This document shows, piece by piece, positions 1 to 11,510 of a stretch of 64,000 nt of DNA. Origin of the DNA: Epiperipatus broadwayi (Eukaryota > Onychophora > Udeonychophora > Euonychophora > Peripatidae); assembly GCA_028023455.1 (NCBI GenBank), contig JAQFVV010000144.1, positions 746,001-810,000 of the forward strand, written 5' to 3'. The position numbers were made by a program, and so were the translations under genes. Within the stretch, counting starts at the first letter, position 1. Every line of letters starts with the position of its first letter. The notes under the pieces are model-generated. The model ran no database searches, was not told the DNA's origin, and saw only the letters and a list, made by a program, of their open reading frames with translations.

Positions 1-267
1 TAATGTCCATGAGTTTGGCAATAATGTCTTTATTCATACAGGCTATCTTTTTTCAGATCACTCTCATTTGGTAAATTATTCATCACTCACGGGAATTCCT
101 TGGCAACATGCTTGAAACAATATTACATCTATCTTCTGCATCGTTTAGTCATTATACAGGTAAGTAGATTGTCATTGGCTTCCAGAGTCAGGACAGCAAC
201 ACTTCAGTGACACCGTTGATTTAGTCAGAATACATTGCACAGCAGTTTATAACAGATATAACTTTTC
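1..267. other. Unassigned AT-rich sequence
   Basis: No coding signal, RNA gene or repeat was recognised here. The stretch leads into the tandem repeat that follows. Confidence 0.4.
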
Positions 268-530
268 TTGATTTGCTATTTGGCATTTAATAGCTTGTAT
301 ATATAAAAAGTTACTTCATCATTTTCTTGATTTGCTATTTGGCATTTAATAGCTTGTATATATAAAAAGTTACTTTATCATTTTAATGCTGGCGATGTTC
401 TATTTCTTCTTTATTCGTGTTCGAATTTGCTATTTGGCATTTAATAGCTTGTATATATTTAAAAAGTTACTTCATCATTTTAATGCTGGTGATGTTCTAA
501 TTCTTCTTTATTCATGTTCGAATAATAGCA
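268..530 (+). repeat. Short tandem repeat, about three copies
   Basis: A unit containing 'tttgctatttggcatttaat', then a gcttgtatata run and 'aaaagttact', occurs three times, starting near 270, 328 and 425. The last two copies also share a longer tail containing 'aatgctgg' and 'gatgttct'. The first unit is about 58 bp and the longer unit about 97 bp. This is a local tandem duplication with no coding content. Confidence 0.8.
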
Positions 531-596
531 CAATTTCTTCTTGAATATTAATATTAATTTAAAATCAGTTCAGTTATTTTATTAAATAGCACAAAC

Positions 597-765
597 TTAT
601 CAAACTTTTCTCAGTTTAAACTTTGGTCGTAATTTTTTATAATTTTGCGTTAAGAAAATTATATGGATAATTCAGAGTATTCAAACAAGTCATCCATTAA
701 ACTTTTCTCAATTTAAACTTTGGTTGTAATTTATGGATAATTCAGAGTATTCGAACAAGTAATCC
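597..765 (+). repeat. Two-copy direct duplication
   Basis: A block containing 'aaacttttctcagtttaaac' and 'tttggtcgtaatttt', then 'atggataattcagagtattc', appears near 602-690 and again, shortened and diverged, near 698-760. It looks like a recent local duplication in non-coding DNA. Confidence 0.7.
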
Positions 766-1198
766 ATCTCTTGCATTTGAACATTTGATCTTAGGATGTT
801 AGCTTTAACAGTTAGTGCATTATTTGAAAAATAACTCATTTCGGCGAAAATGAACTCAGTTTGCTTTTATACAAAGCTTAGTTTCTGGTGTTTGGTATAC
901 TAGCTTTTCCATTTCCTTTGATCTTGCTGTGGCTGCCTATTGTTGCACATATTATATTGGTTGGTTGTAGTTAAAAAAATAAAATTATGTAACACAATTC
1001 TAATTTTTATTTCCACACTTGATTGCCTAGTCATTGGCTTGACCTTGGGTCATCACTACGTTTGCTAAGTCTATATCTCAATTCATGATATAAATTGCTA
1101 AAAAATTGACTAACGATTTTAAATTTAGTTTCAGAAAATCTCCCAACACTAACCAACTAATAAATAATTCCAAGGATGATCTTTAAGCTCCTCATGTG

Positions 1199-1516
1199 GT
1201 CTATAAAATAGCATGCCCTCAATTAGGCTGCAAAGTGTCTTACTATGGTGAGACTCAGGCTAACGTCAATACAAGAGTTTACTAACACAAATATGCATGT
1301 AATAGAGTAAAGAATCTAAATGAAAGAACACCAATCTTCTGGGACCACTGAGCAGCTACAGGCCACTTATTTGAACCCAGTTCTGCCCAAATAATTTGTA
1401 CAGAAAAGAGCATTGCCAAAAGAAAAGTCAAAGATTCTTATTACATAGCAAATGACCTCAGTGCCATTAATTGAAGAGATGCATGCTTTGCTCTCTCCAA
1501 ACAATGGACTAATTAA
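1199..1516 (+). pseudogene. Penelope-like element, GIY-YIG endonuclease fragment
   Basis: Translation from 1199 gives a recognisable GIY-YIG domain typical of the C-terminus of Penelope-like elements. It opens with VYKIACPQLGC, followed by YYGETQANVNTRV, then HKY, and further on RKVKDSYYIANDLSAIN. The Tyr pair, the YYGET motif and the Arg of TRV are kept. Two in-frame stops, after TRVY and after FWDH, and a third before RDACF show it is dead. No reverse transcriptase portion was recognised upstream, so this is a truncated copy. The same family occurs on the minus strand near 24.5 kb, where YYGE and ANIATRV are conserved. The family call is well supported; the ends are approximate. Confidence 0.8.
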
Positions 1517-2417
1517 TTAAAAATTCTAGCACAACAATTCACAACAGAATCTTCATGTTTAAAGCTATGAGTATGGGATTTGAATACTAAATCCTGAAAG
1601 TGCTAAGCTAGGATATTAAATCTTAAATTATAATTATAGCTTCACTAACGTATGCGGAAGAAATCGCACATCTATAATTGTTGGTATATATATATATAAG
1701 TAAATGATTTTTTTAACTGGGCTTTTATTTTTCATTAAATAAGAGAAATTAGTTCAGTGTGGGATTTGTTTAACTTAACATTTAACAACGCAAACATTCA
1801 TTGCATATATATATATATATATATATTGTAACCCTCCCCAACACCTCTCCTACACTTCCTATCAACAAATACCTGGGGATGCCAATTCTATTGATCATAG
1901 AATAAACTACTAATCTAATCTCACTTTAAATTATTAGTGAGACTCTTAAAATGCTGTCCTACCTTAACTTAGCTCAGTTGGTGGCTACAGAGATCTATAA
2001 TGTGTAAATTGTATATAGATATGGCAGGAAACATGATTAATAGGAACAGAACATCTATTAAGCTTTAAAATAAATAAGTAATTGGAATTGTTAAAGTTCT
2101 ACCATTTAAATAGACAAGTTATAGGCTATACCTCATCTCCTCCCATCTTCCACATGCATTGATCAACCTCTACTGTGTGATAAAATTAAATTAATAAAAT
2201 AAAGATGTAATGTTGATTAACTATACTGTATGGTAAGTTAGAGTTAAATACAAAATAAAATATAATATTACTTAACTTTTAATTGTACAGTAATGTCTAA
2301 TCTAAATAATAAGGGACTATCTCAGGGAATTAATTTATTACATGGCTTAATCTTAAATCTATACTTTTCAATAATTACTGATTACTATCATAAACACAAT
2401 GACATAAATTAAGCATT
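1517..2417. other. Non-coding AT-rich sequence with TA microsatellites
   Basis: Short (TA)n tracts lie near 1687-1698 and 1805-1826. A single A-box-like motif, TAGCTCAGTTGG, sits near 1970, but no matching B box follows, so no tRNA gene is called. Nothing else was recognised. Confidence 0.4.
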
Positions 2418-2497
2418 ATCCTAATAAAAATAGTAGTAGTTAAATAATGAAAGAAATATCCTAATAAAAATAGTAGTAGTTAAATAATGAAAGAAAT
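2418..2497 (+). repeat. Perfect 40-bp tandem duplication
   Basis: The 40-bp unit at 2418-2457 is repeated exactly at 2458-2497. No mismatch was seen, so the duplication is recent or an assembly or slippage artefact. Confidence 0.9.
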
Positions 2498-2859
2498 AGG
2501 GTGCATTTTGATTTCAGTTCATCATCTAATAACTGAGTAATAAAATTTTCAGAGAATCATTAAATAATCAAACATTTCATATAGTGTTTAGATAAAGAAA
2601 ACATCATCAGATCTGGACATATTCATTAAATTTATGGAATAGTGCAATCATATCATAGTGGACATGTAAAATGTGGGTGCATGTGTGGAAACATAGAACA
2701 CGAATGCATGTCAGAGAAGAATTCTGGACAAAACTTTTAAATAAATAAAACATTTATTACAAGATAGTTAAATAAACATTTGCTTTTCTAATTTACACAT
2801 ATACATGTTTTGGAATAATACCAACATCAATGATTAAATAGTCTACATGGGAATAAATA

Positions 2860-3420
2860 ACATAAAAATAAACTTTCTGTATTTTATTTCATCCTATGTC
2901 AGCTATCACTCCATTCTGATAAGCTTATGAAAAGAAACATTATAATACTAGTACTAAAATAATAAACATGAAACTAAACTTCTTGGTATTTTACTTATAA
3001 AATATTCTCTAGCTACCAGTCGATTCTGATACGCCTATAAAAAGAAACATTACAAACACTACACTAAACTTCTTGGTATTTTACTTATAAAATATTCTCT
3101 AGCTACCAGTCGATTCTGATACGCCTATAAAAAGAAACATTACAAACACTACACTAAGATAACTAAGTAAGTATGAAATTAACTTCTTGGTATTTTACTT
3201 CAAATACACATACATTACCAGTCAATTCTGATATGCTAATGGAAAAGAAACTTTATTTAAATACCACACCAGAATAATTAAACATAAAATTATTTTTGTA
3301 TTTTATTTCCAATATACTCAAGCTATCAATCAATTCTGATATGCTTATGAAAAATAAAACTTTATTAAACACTGGCACTAAAATAGTAAAATATGAAACG
3401 AAATTCTGGGCATTTTTACT
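2860..3420 (+). repeat. Minisatellite, ~90-110 bp units, about five copies
   Basis: Repeated blocks share 'tcttggtattttactt', 'ccagtcgattctgatacgcc' and 'aaaagaaac' followed by a short variable part. Two central copies near 2979-3066 and 3067-3154 are almost identical (88 bp). Flanking copies near 2870, 3170 and 3280 are more diverged. The 64-codon open frame at 3296-3490 falls largely within this repeat and is not considered a gene. Confidence 0.8.
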
Positions 3421-4155
3421 TCAAATGCACATCAAAATAATACAAGAGGGGTTTAAATCTATGAGTAAGTGGTCAAGCTATTCTTCATAAATCAAATGAA
3501 TAATTCTATTAAATGGCTACATTTTCTTTTCTTTTGCTTGCTCATTCAAAATGAGGACGAAACATTATGGGAGTTGATGGTATAAAACCTAAATAATTAA
3601 TATGATATGATTTGAAATAATGATTGAAGAGTTACCCATCAATGATGGATTTTTTCCATACCTTCCAAATTAATAATAATTTATGCATGTGTCTGAGTTA
3701 TGCTACCTGTTATAAAATAATTAACATAGTTAAATCCAATCGGTTTACTTTATGAAATTAGGATAAAATGTCATAATACGGATGATGCCAGCTGTTCTGT
3801 GAGAGCTGTTCTGTGAGAAGAATCAATTCTACCTTTATTTTCTTTTATCAGCAAACTATCTTATACTTGGCTATGAATAAATGATGGGAAAACATTCCAC
3901 ATAAATATATGAGGGATAAAAGACAACTGTAATTACTTAAATAACAGAACACAGTAACTCCCTAGTCTCATTCTGAGGCTTAAAAACAACTGGTGTGGAC
4001 ATCGTCTCATTACCGAAAAACAAGGGAAATACACTACTTGACTTCACATACTATAATTATCATACTATAATTATCAGAAAATACAACTGCTTAATCTGGA
4101 AAATATAATCCACTCCTGACAAATATTTCAACAAACTAAGGGAGAGCTCTCTCAA
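3421..4155. other. Unassigned AT-rich sequence
   Basis: No gene or RNA was recognised. A short duplication ('agctgttctgtgaga' twice near 3790-3818) and a duplicated 'catactataattat' near 4048-4076 are the only structures seen. Confidence 0.4.
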
Positions 4156-4260
4156 TCCCTGACAAAACAATATATAAAGGGTGTGCAAACTTTTTTCACT
4201 GAGGGCCACATTGTCTTTCGTAACACTTCTAGCGGGCCGCAACATAAATAGAAGTATTAT
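4156..4260 (-). repeat. hAT transposon terminal region (one end only)
   Basis: The plus strand reads 'aaagggtgtgcaaac', then 'ttcactgagggccaca' and 'agcgggccgc'. A leading GGGTGTGCAAAC and a 'gggcc' block just inside are common features of hAT ends. It sits at the 3' side of the minus-strand transposase remnant, where the right terminal inverted repeat is expected. No matching inverted copy or 8-bp duplication was found near 6.3-6.5 kb, so the 5' end appears lost. Confidence 0.55.
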
Positions 4261-4559
4261 TTGAAAACATAATTTTCATACAAATTTATTAAATATGTTC
4301 ACATATATCACAAAAATATATAACAAAAAATATTTTATTATTAATGAGATTTATGCAATTGTCTACAATTCTGCTCTAAACTATCATAATCTGGATTGAG
4401 ACTACTAGTACCTATTCATAAAATTGCATATAAATTTTAATCTGACAACCTACCCTGATACCTCTCTGAGGAGTGCCAAAGCACGAAACCATGGTCAGGG
4501 GGGGGGGAGAGTGTTGCTGACAGATATTTTAAGTACTGGCTCTGGCTAAGCATTTATCA

Positions 4560-6282
4560 CAAAGCTTGTAGAGGAAATGACAATCCTCATTGTTTTAATT
4601 CTTTGATTTGTTTATATTCATACAGGAAAATGTCTGTTCACAAATATATGTTGAAGCAAACAGTACAAACATTTTTTGGGCAAAGGTTTTCAAATTACAA
4701 AATTTTTGTGAATTGAGCTATGCATAAAAAGCAGTAAGTGTCATATTCATAAAAATTTCCTTCAGTGCATTATCTGATTGAAGATCTATCAATTCAAATT
4801 GCAAATTATCCAATACTGTTTTTACATTGTTGGTAAATGGATAACATAAATTAAATTCATTTTCCAGTGATTTAAAATCGACAAAACACCTTGAAAACTC
4901 TTCTCTTAAAACAGACAATTGCTTACCATATTTCTTTGAACAAACTTGATTGATAGTCTGTGTCTGCAATATTGGAAAATATACAAAATTTTGCTCATGG
5001 AGATGTTTGGCCAAAAGTTGTAATTTCACTTGGAAAGATTAATTTCCATAAATAATTCATGTGCAAAAACATTTTTACCTTGTAATTTGAAAATATCAAC
5101 TGCAATTGCAAAATCACATATCCATTCATTGTTTTTCATGTTAATGACAAATTCACAATTAATGTCTTTCATTTGAAAAAAAAAGCAAAATTTCTTATCT
5201 GAGATTCCATACTCTTTTCAGAACATTGCCAAGGCTTAACCAATGTAAATTATTATGATACAATACATCTAAATAATCACAATCAATTTCATACAAGAAA
5301 TTCCTGAACTGTCTGTGATTTAGTCCTTTTGCTCTGATGATGTTTGTAGCATGCATTACTGGATCAATCACATGTTTCAAGTCCAATGAAGATTTGCATA
5401 AGTTTTCTTGGTGAATTATACAATGCAATGATATTAAAGAATGACGTGGATGCTTTTCTTTCACTTTTTCACCAAGAAGCTTTATGAGTCCAACTGCTTT
5501 TCCTGTTAATGAAGGTGCACCATCGGTTGTTATGCTTACCAATTTATTTAAAGGTAGTCCAGCTTTATTCAGACAATTTTCAAGGCATTCATACAAATCT
5601 TTACCAGTTGTTGTATTCATCAATTTTTCAAATGAGAGCAATTCTTCAGTAATTGTAAAATTATGATCAATTCCTCTGATGAATACAAGCAGTTATGCAG
5701 TATCTTTAATATCATTGCTTTCATCCAGTGCCAAAGAGTACCAATCAAATGATTTTCTAACTTTAACTGTTTTAACAAATTCTCTGAAATTGCATCTATA
5801 TGAAGTACTATAGTTCTTTTTGACAAAGATATTGCTTCAATTTTTGTTTTAAGTTCTGGGCAGACAATGTCAACGATGGCAAGCATGCATTCCTTTAAAA
5901 ATTCACCTTCAGAAAATGATTTGTTACATTTGGCAATATTATATGCAAGTACAAAACTAGCTTTCATTGCACCAGCTTGTATGTCATTTTGTTTGACAAA
6001 AACATTTTGTTGCCGGTTTAAACTTTTTTGTTGTCTGTTTAAACTTTTTAATAAATCATTTGCCTTTTGCTGTTTTTCATTTTTTGATAAAGTATTTGCA
6101 AATGTATTGTGCTTACTTTGAAAATGCCTCTTCAAATTGTACTCCTTGAAAACAGCAATGCTCTCACGGCACATTAAGCACACTGCTCTGTTTTCAACAT
6201 TTGTGAAAAAATACTTCCATATCCATTCATTGTTAAAAACATGGCATTCATTGTCAATTTTACGTTTTTTAAATGTAGTCAT
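4560..6282 (-). pseudogene. Decayed hAT transposase, ZBED/GTF2IRD2-like
   Basis: The minus strand encodes a broken hAT-superfamily transposase. The first frame (6282 to about 5770) starts with ATG and has a BED-type zinc finger (CLMC, then HFQSKH), followed by the family block ASFVLAYNIAKCNKSFSEGEF. The frame then shifts to KSFDWYSLALDESND (5760-5710), which holds the first catalytic Asp, with one stop before LLVFIRG. The next frame (5641-5195) carries SITTDGAPSLTGKAVGL, with the second catalytic Asp, and LHCIIHQENLC. C-terminal hAT dimerisation residues (TDIFLYEYKQIKELKQ) persist near 4640-4590 with stops. Frameshifts and stops exclude function. It resembles the domesticated ZBED5/FAM200/EPM2AIP1 lineage but is a dead transposon, not a host gene. 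Confidence 0.85.
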
Positions 6283-6772
6283 TTTTAAGAACAGATTTCA
6301 AAGTTTGGAAATTAATAGGCATGTCTGAACACTAGTGAAACAAACAGTATACTGGCAAGTGCAGTGATTTTAATCAAAACCGTGAGATTTAGACAAAACA
6401 GAGTTGATTGAGCAAAAAGTTCCAGGATCTTAATTTGAACAATTATTTATTTTACACATATAATGAAAATAAGTTAGGTTGATAGCTGCTACTCAATGAA
6501 TTATGTCTTTTATTATTACAGCATTTACGAAGCTAGTGTAAAGTTGATTTATTCAATTAAAAATAAAAGTTAAAATTGGAAGGTTAAAAAAAACACGCTG
6601 ATTACTAATCCAGATAAATAAAAGAAAGAAATTCCAAATGTATAAGAGTACGATCAAAAAAATCCTTCTAATGCTAATTAAGATGGCAGGAGTAATTCAT
6701 AAAAAAATAAACTTTGTACATCAAAAGTAAGAAAGAATGTACAAGATTACTAACACGTATTTTGATAATAAA
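6283..6772. other. Unassigned AT-rich sequence
   Basis: This interval should hold the 5' end of the minus-strand hAT element, but no terminal repeat was identified. No coding content was seen. Confidence 0.35.
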
Positions 6773-6843
6773 ACAAAAGATAAAATATATGCGTAGAAAA
6801 CTAAAAAACAAAGATAAAATATATGCGTAGAAAACTAAAAAAC
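6773..6843 (+). repeat. Two-copy tandem repeat, ~36 bp
   Basis: A block containing 'aaagataaaatatatgcgta' and 'gaaaactaaaaaac' is present twice back to back, nearly identical. The open frame reading across it on the minus strand (6674-6955) has no family features and is not called. Confidence 0.85.
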
Positions 6844-6959
6844 TGGTTGAGGGTATAAAAAAAGAATCAAATAGCTTTGAGTGAGGTCTTTTTCTGGCTT
6901 TGTCATGCATGGAAGGGTGAGGGAACAGGGATAGATGCAGTTCTTGTTCTCTCAATTGG

Positions 6960-9900
6960 GATAAATGCCCTATTCCAGAATATTCATAAGCTAAACCAAT
7001 GCGTCAAGTATGAATAGAAATCGGAGCATGTGGACACTTTTTTTTTGCCGTAAAGATGTTACTCCTGAATGTTATTGTCAGGCCATATCTTGCAATTGAC
7101 TAGGAGCATAAGAGAATGTCAACAAGTGAAACTTGTTAATTTCTAATGAGCTCGGGACCCCAAGAAATACCTTTATATGCCAAGAATCTATACAAACTTA
7201 CTGGTAAACTAAGATTATTTATTCCTGATTTATGACTAAAAATGTTGGCCCACTAATGTAAATTATATGCAACTAACAAGCTACTAATAGAGACATTTCC
7301 ATTTTTTATCATTCAAGGAACTTTGTAGAAGAAGTGTGAACAATTCGTAATAAGAACTTTTAATTATTTGATCAATATCATCGTCTGGATAAGCATGTAT
7401 GTTCTTTCAATTTATTAGTACTTTTAAATATTTTAATTTGTTTGAATAAAATATTTGACTTTTAATATTAACTTTTCATTGTGTGTTATTATTGCTAGTT
7501 TATTATAATCTATTATGTATAAATTACCTTTGCCAATATGCTTGTTTAGTTAAGCCCCGGAAAAGCAATACAATATTAAGTGACAAGAAGCAATCCCGAT
7601 TTTATTTTTAGTTACTTATCTTCTTAATTTACAATGTGTGACGCGGCGGATATCAGCGACGCTGCGGATATCAGCGAATTCTTGTATGAATTCTGGCACC
7701 CTGTTTTAAATAAGTAAAAAACTGATTTTTCCTGTAATTCAAATCGTAAATAATATTAGGTTGTGTTAATCAGGAAATGTAGCTATGGTCTTGAGATACC
7801 CAGACTTGTAAATGATCTGAATATATTTTCTTTTTTATAACTTGATTACTCTCACACATTCTAGTGCATAATAGAAGGCCTAAGTGAACGTGAAAAATGT
7901 TTCAATATATATATATGAATAGATTGTGAACAATAGCTATGTACACCTACAATTTAATGGCATGTACAATATATCATTAATAAACTTTAGTTCCACATTT
8001 AAATATGTGATTGCCTATTAATCTCCAATTATTTAATACCAAATATGAAACATATGTATATGTAACACAGATATGTTGCAGAACATGCATATTTTGCAAG
8101 ATACAAGAGAGATGAATCTATTCATTTGTTAACATGAATTTAAGAGAGCAAAATAAAGTGAGTACTTATTGGGATAAAATTTCTTTTTTTGAACTTTTAA
8201 TATAAGTGATATACCTGAAGTGGTATAAGTTTAAACTTAGGAAAATGTGATTCTTTTATATTTTGATGTGTGAATAGATAACCATTTAACTTAAAATTAA
8301 ATATTATTTATCAATAAAGACTGTACTTTTAAATGTAGAGAGACTAAAAAAAAATATCAATAACAATGGTAAACATAAACAAATGACTTGAATGAGAATC
8401 TTTAAATATTATATTTCCAGATTGGCATCATAGTTCTGATGTCTGTTCCAGAGAAGATGTAATATATTCGTAAAAACTTTAAAATCCAAAATACATTTTG
8501 TCAATTCCAATGTTTTATGTATATATCCAATTTATTTTTTCAAATAATAATTATTTGGTTTATATGATGTTACACACATACATACTAGTTTATATTCATG
8601 GATGATATGAAGAGATGTCTTTTCATAAATAATTATTTCAAAGTATTACCAATGAATAGAAGTTAGCTTTATCAAGGATGATATGATGGAAATTAAACTG
8701 ATTTATATCTTAGATAAAATTAATCAATCAGTCTAATAAAATTACACAGACAGGTAGATATGACTTTTGTACACCTTCTGCTATTTCTATTCTGTATTTA
8801 AAATATAGATAACATCCATTTTAAAGGATAAAATATTCCGATGGTTTATAATGGAATCAAGTAATTTCTATGATTTTTCCTTTTAGAATAAATTGTCGTT
8901 TTTCCATAAAATTTTCTCGACATGCTGCCCAGTTCATGATCAGATATTTATGTTTTTTACATCTTCATTTTGTTTAATTAAATATATACATGTGAAATAA
9001 ATAAAAAGAAAATTATGAGAGAGAATGAGTTTAAACTATTTTGTTCTATTTATAACATTTTTCACTGACATCAGTATAACTATAACAATTCTCTATATTC
9101 ATTCTTTATGCAATTTCAGGTAGCATTCCTCTAATAAGAATTGCATTATACAAGAAATAAAAATAAATATTTTAGAATTATTACATACAACAAAAACCCA
9201 AGTTTCACAATACCAATACTATTTTTCATTTTAATGAAAAATAAACAATCTACACCTTACATTGGAAATATATTTTTATATATATTTCATTAATATATCA
9301 TACAAATAAAAATAAGTGTATTTGAAATATTAAATATTTGTATTATTTATAATTTATTATTGTGAATGCATTAACGAAAATGAGACATATAACAAAAGAA
9401 TAATATTTTTTTCCAAACTATATGCTTTATTATTCATATATTCATTTTCTTTTGTAAAATGGATGAAGTCAATTTACAATCTTATAATACAATTAATAAT
9501 AAACAATTTTATATCAATATTATCATTGTCATAGCAATACAGTTCAATGTTTCATAAGTTAACATATTCACCATCCAAAAATCAAGAAAGAAACTATATA
9601 GTGAAACTTATCTCAAATTTCAATAGCACAATATATATATAAACAAAGATAGTAAATGACTCTCCTTATGGCTATGAATTAAAAGCTCTCTAAATGTTGA
9701 ACCAAGAAGCAAGAATAGAATGAATCCAAATATTCGTGGGAGCTCTGATATTTGTAAGCATACATTTGTCGTTTGTAATTCAGAGTGAAATTAATTTATC
9801 AGTCAGACATTTCAGTTATAATCATTTTAAAAATCTGCAGACAATTTAAAATTATACAATATTCATAACTTAACACATATTAGAATACTGTATATTGAAA

Positions 9901-11334
9901 TGACTATCTTTCCGTGTTTTGTCTAACTTATCTCCCAAAAATAAATCTCTATTTTCTACTACCCCTCTCCCCAATCCTCCCAATCTTTGCCTGCTATGAA
10001 ATTATGAAAAATTACAATCATACAAAATGATTATATTATTTTAATATATATGTGATTCTTAAAAATTCAGTTGCATCTGAATCATTTGTTTTTCCAACCC
10101 AATCTTTTTTTAATGTCTCTGTGCCACAAATAAAGTCATAAAATATTTATTTACTCTAATTTAGAGAGAACAATTTTTTTTATTATTTTCATAGATTAGA
10201 GTACTAATTAAAATTAAACTAGTTGCTGAAAATCGTTTATTATAATTTTTATATTTTTGTTCATATTGGTAAAGAAATGCAATTCGTTAATACAGCTAAT
10301 CTTTCTGAGCAGGAAAACAGAAGCTTTCATCTTGAAGCAAATTATTTAATAATTCGGGGATTATTTAATTGATAAATGCAGTTTTATTTTAAAGTTATAA
10401 CATATAAATTGTGCTTCTTTGATATAATGTTTCTATTTGTAATTATACATATAGTCAGCAGTTTTTAATTGTTGGCTTATAAGAAGTTTGAGCTTTGGAA
10501 GTAATTGGAGAATGATTCCAGAGGCTTCATTCTACTACTGCATTGATATTTGAAGTACGTTTTTAAAATAAAGAACAGCTATTTTTCTTGGATTAAATTC
10601 CAGAATGTTTCATTGTTTTGATTTGATTTTAAAAATACTTATTAGTATTTATATTATAATCTCCAATTTCAAACAAATCAAATTCTTTATAGATTAAAAA
10701 GCAATCGATGTACAATTAAATCATTACAATTGCAACAACACAGCTAAAATATAAACAACTAATTGTTAATATACTAAAGAGAGAAATATGCCTGAAATTA
10801 TTGAAGATTGTAACATAATCTGCTGCTTAGTGGATACTTTAAACATGCTTTGCAGCCACCTTGATGTCCATGTGTTACAGTATTGCTGCCCTATGTAATT
10901 TGATGTATTGGTAGACTAGAGAGTGGCAAACTCTGGAACAAAGTTAATGAATTGTGGTCCATCTCTGTCACTTTAGATGCTCAAACTTTTCATAAACTCC
11001 TGAGTAATTAATCAATTGATCATTCAATTACATGTTGCCTTATTGCCTACCCTATTCATATCTCTGTAAACATATATGACACTTATGCTCATTAATTTTA
11101 ATAGCTATGTAAGCAAACATCAGTTACTTAATGTGTAATGCTGAGAATATGTAATAATATTTATTAAATAATAATCTTCAAATGTGCACAGTATTAAAAT
11201 CCTTTAAGAATCAGACTTGCTATAGTCATTTTTAGTAAGCTTTCAAATAGAAACCTCGTACATTAGTACAATCCTCTAGTTGGATAATTAGTAGTAGAAC
11301 ACAGATTAGTATAAGCCCAATGTTTTGAGTCATT
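6960..11334. other. AT-rich non-coding region
   Basis: No gene, RNA or complete mobile element was recognised over about 4.4 kb. A small GC-richer patch at 7639-7680 has two copies of 'gcggatatcagcga'. A block near 7125 ('tcaacaagtgaaac', 'ttctaatgagctcgg') distantly resembles sequence near 62,900. The rest is AT-rich with short homopolymers. Confidence 0.4.
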
Positions 11335-11510
11335 ATTCTTCAGGCCAGTAACACATGAAGAAGAGAATAATACCACTCTAAACATTGTGCATATACTAAC
11401 CTGTATGCTATTACTAACAGTTGAACGTAATTGGAAAATTTAAATAAACACTAAAGACATTCAATACTTAATATTAGATGATAGAAATAGTTCAACTGTA
11501 AATATGAGAT
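11335..11510 (+). repeat. PLE 3'-tail-like fragment
   Basis: This block matches, with divergence, the sequence at 44,600-44,770 that follows the GIY-YIG domain of a plus-strand PLE. Shared parts include 'gccagtaacac', 'tgaagaagagaataatacc', 'actaacagttgaacgtaatt' and 'gacattcaatacttaat'. It contains a degenerate stem-loop motif (ATGAAGA, AGAG/CTCT arms, then AAAC). No coding part of a PLE was recognised immediately upstream, so it is taken as a 5'-truncated insertion. Confidence 0.65.

Noticed and set aside
268-530. CRISPR-like spaced repeats
   Set aside because: There are only three copies with unequal spacing and no unique spacers of constant length; the DNA is eukaryotic.
1965-2035. A-box motif TAGCTCAGTTGG suggesting a tRNA gene
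   Set aside because: No B box at the right spacing and no cloverleaf pairing could be drawn.
4560-6282. Domesticated ZBED-type host gene
   Set aside because: Frameshifts and stops interrupt all conserved blocks and a transposon terminal region lies beside it, so it is a dead transposon.
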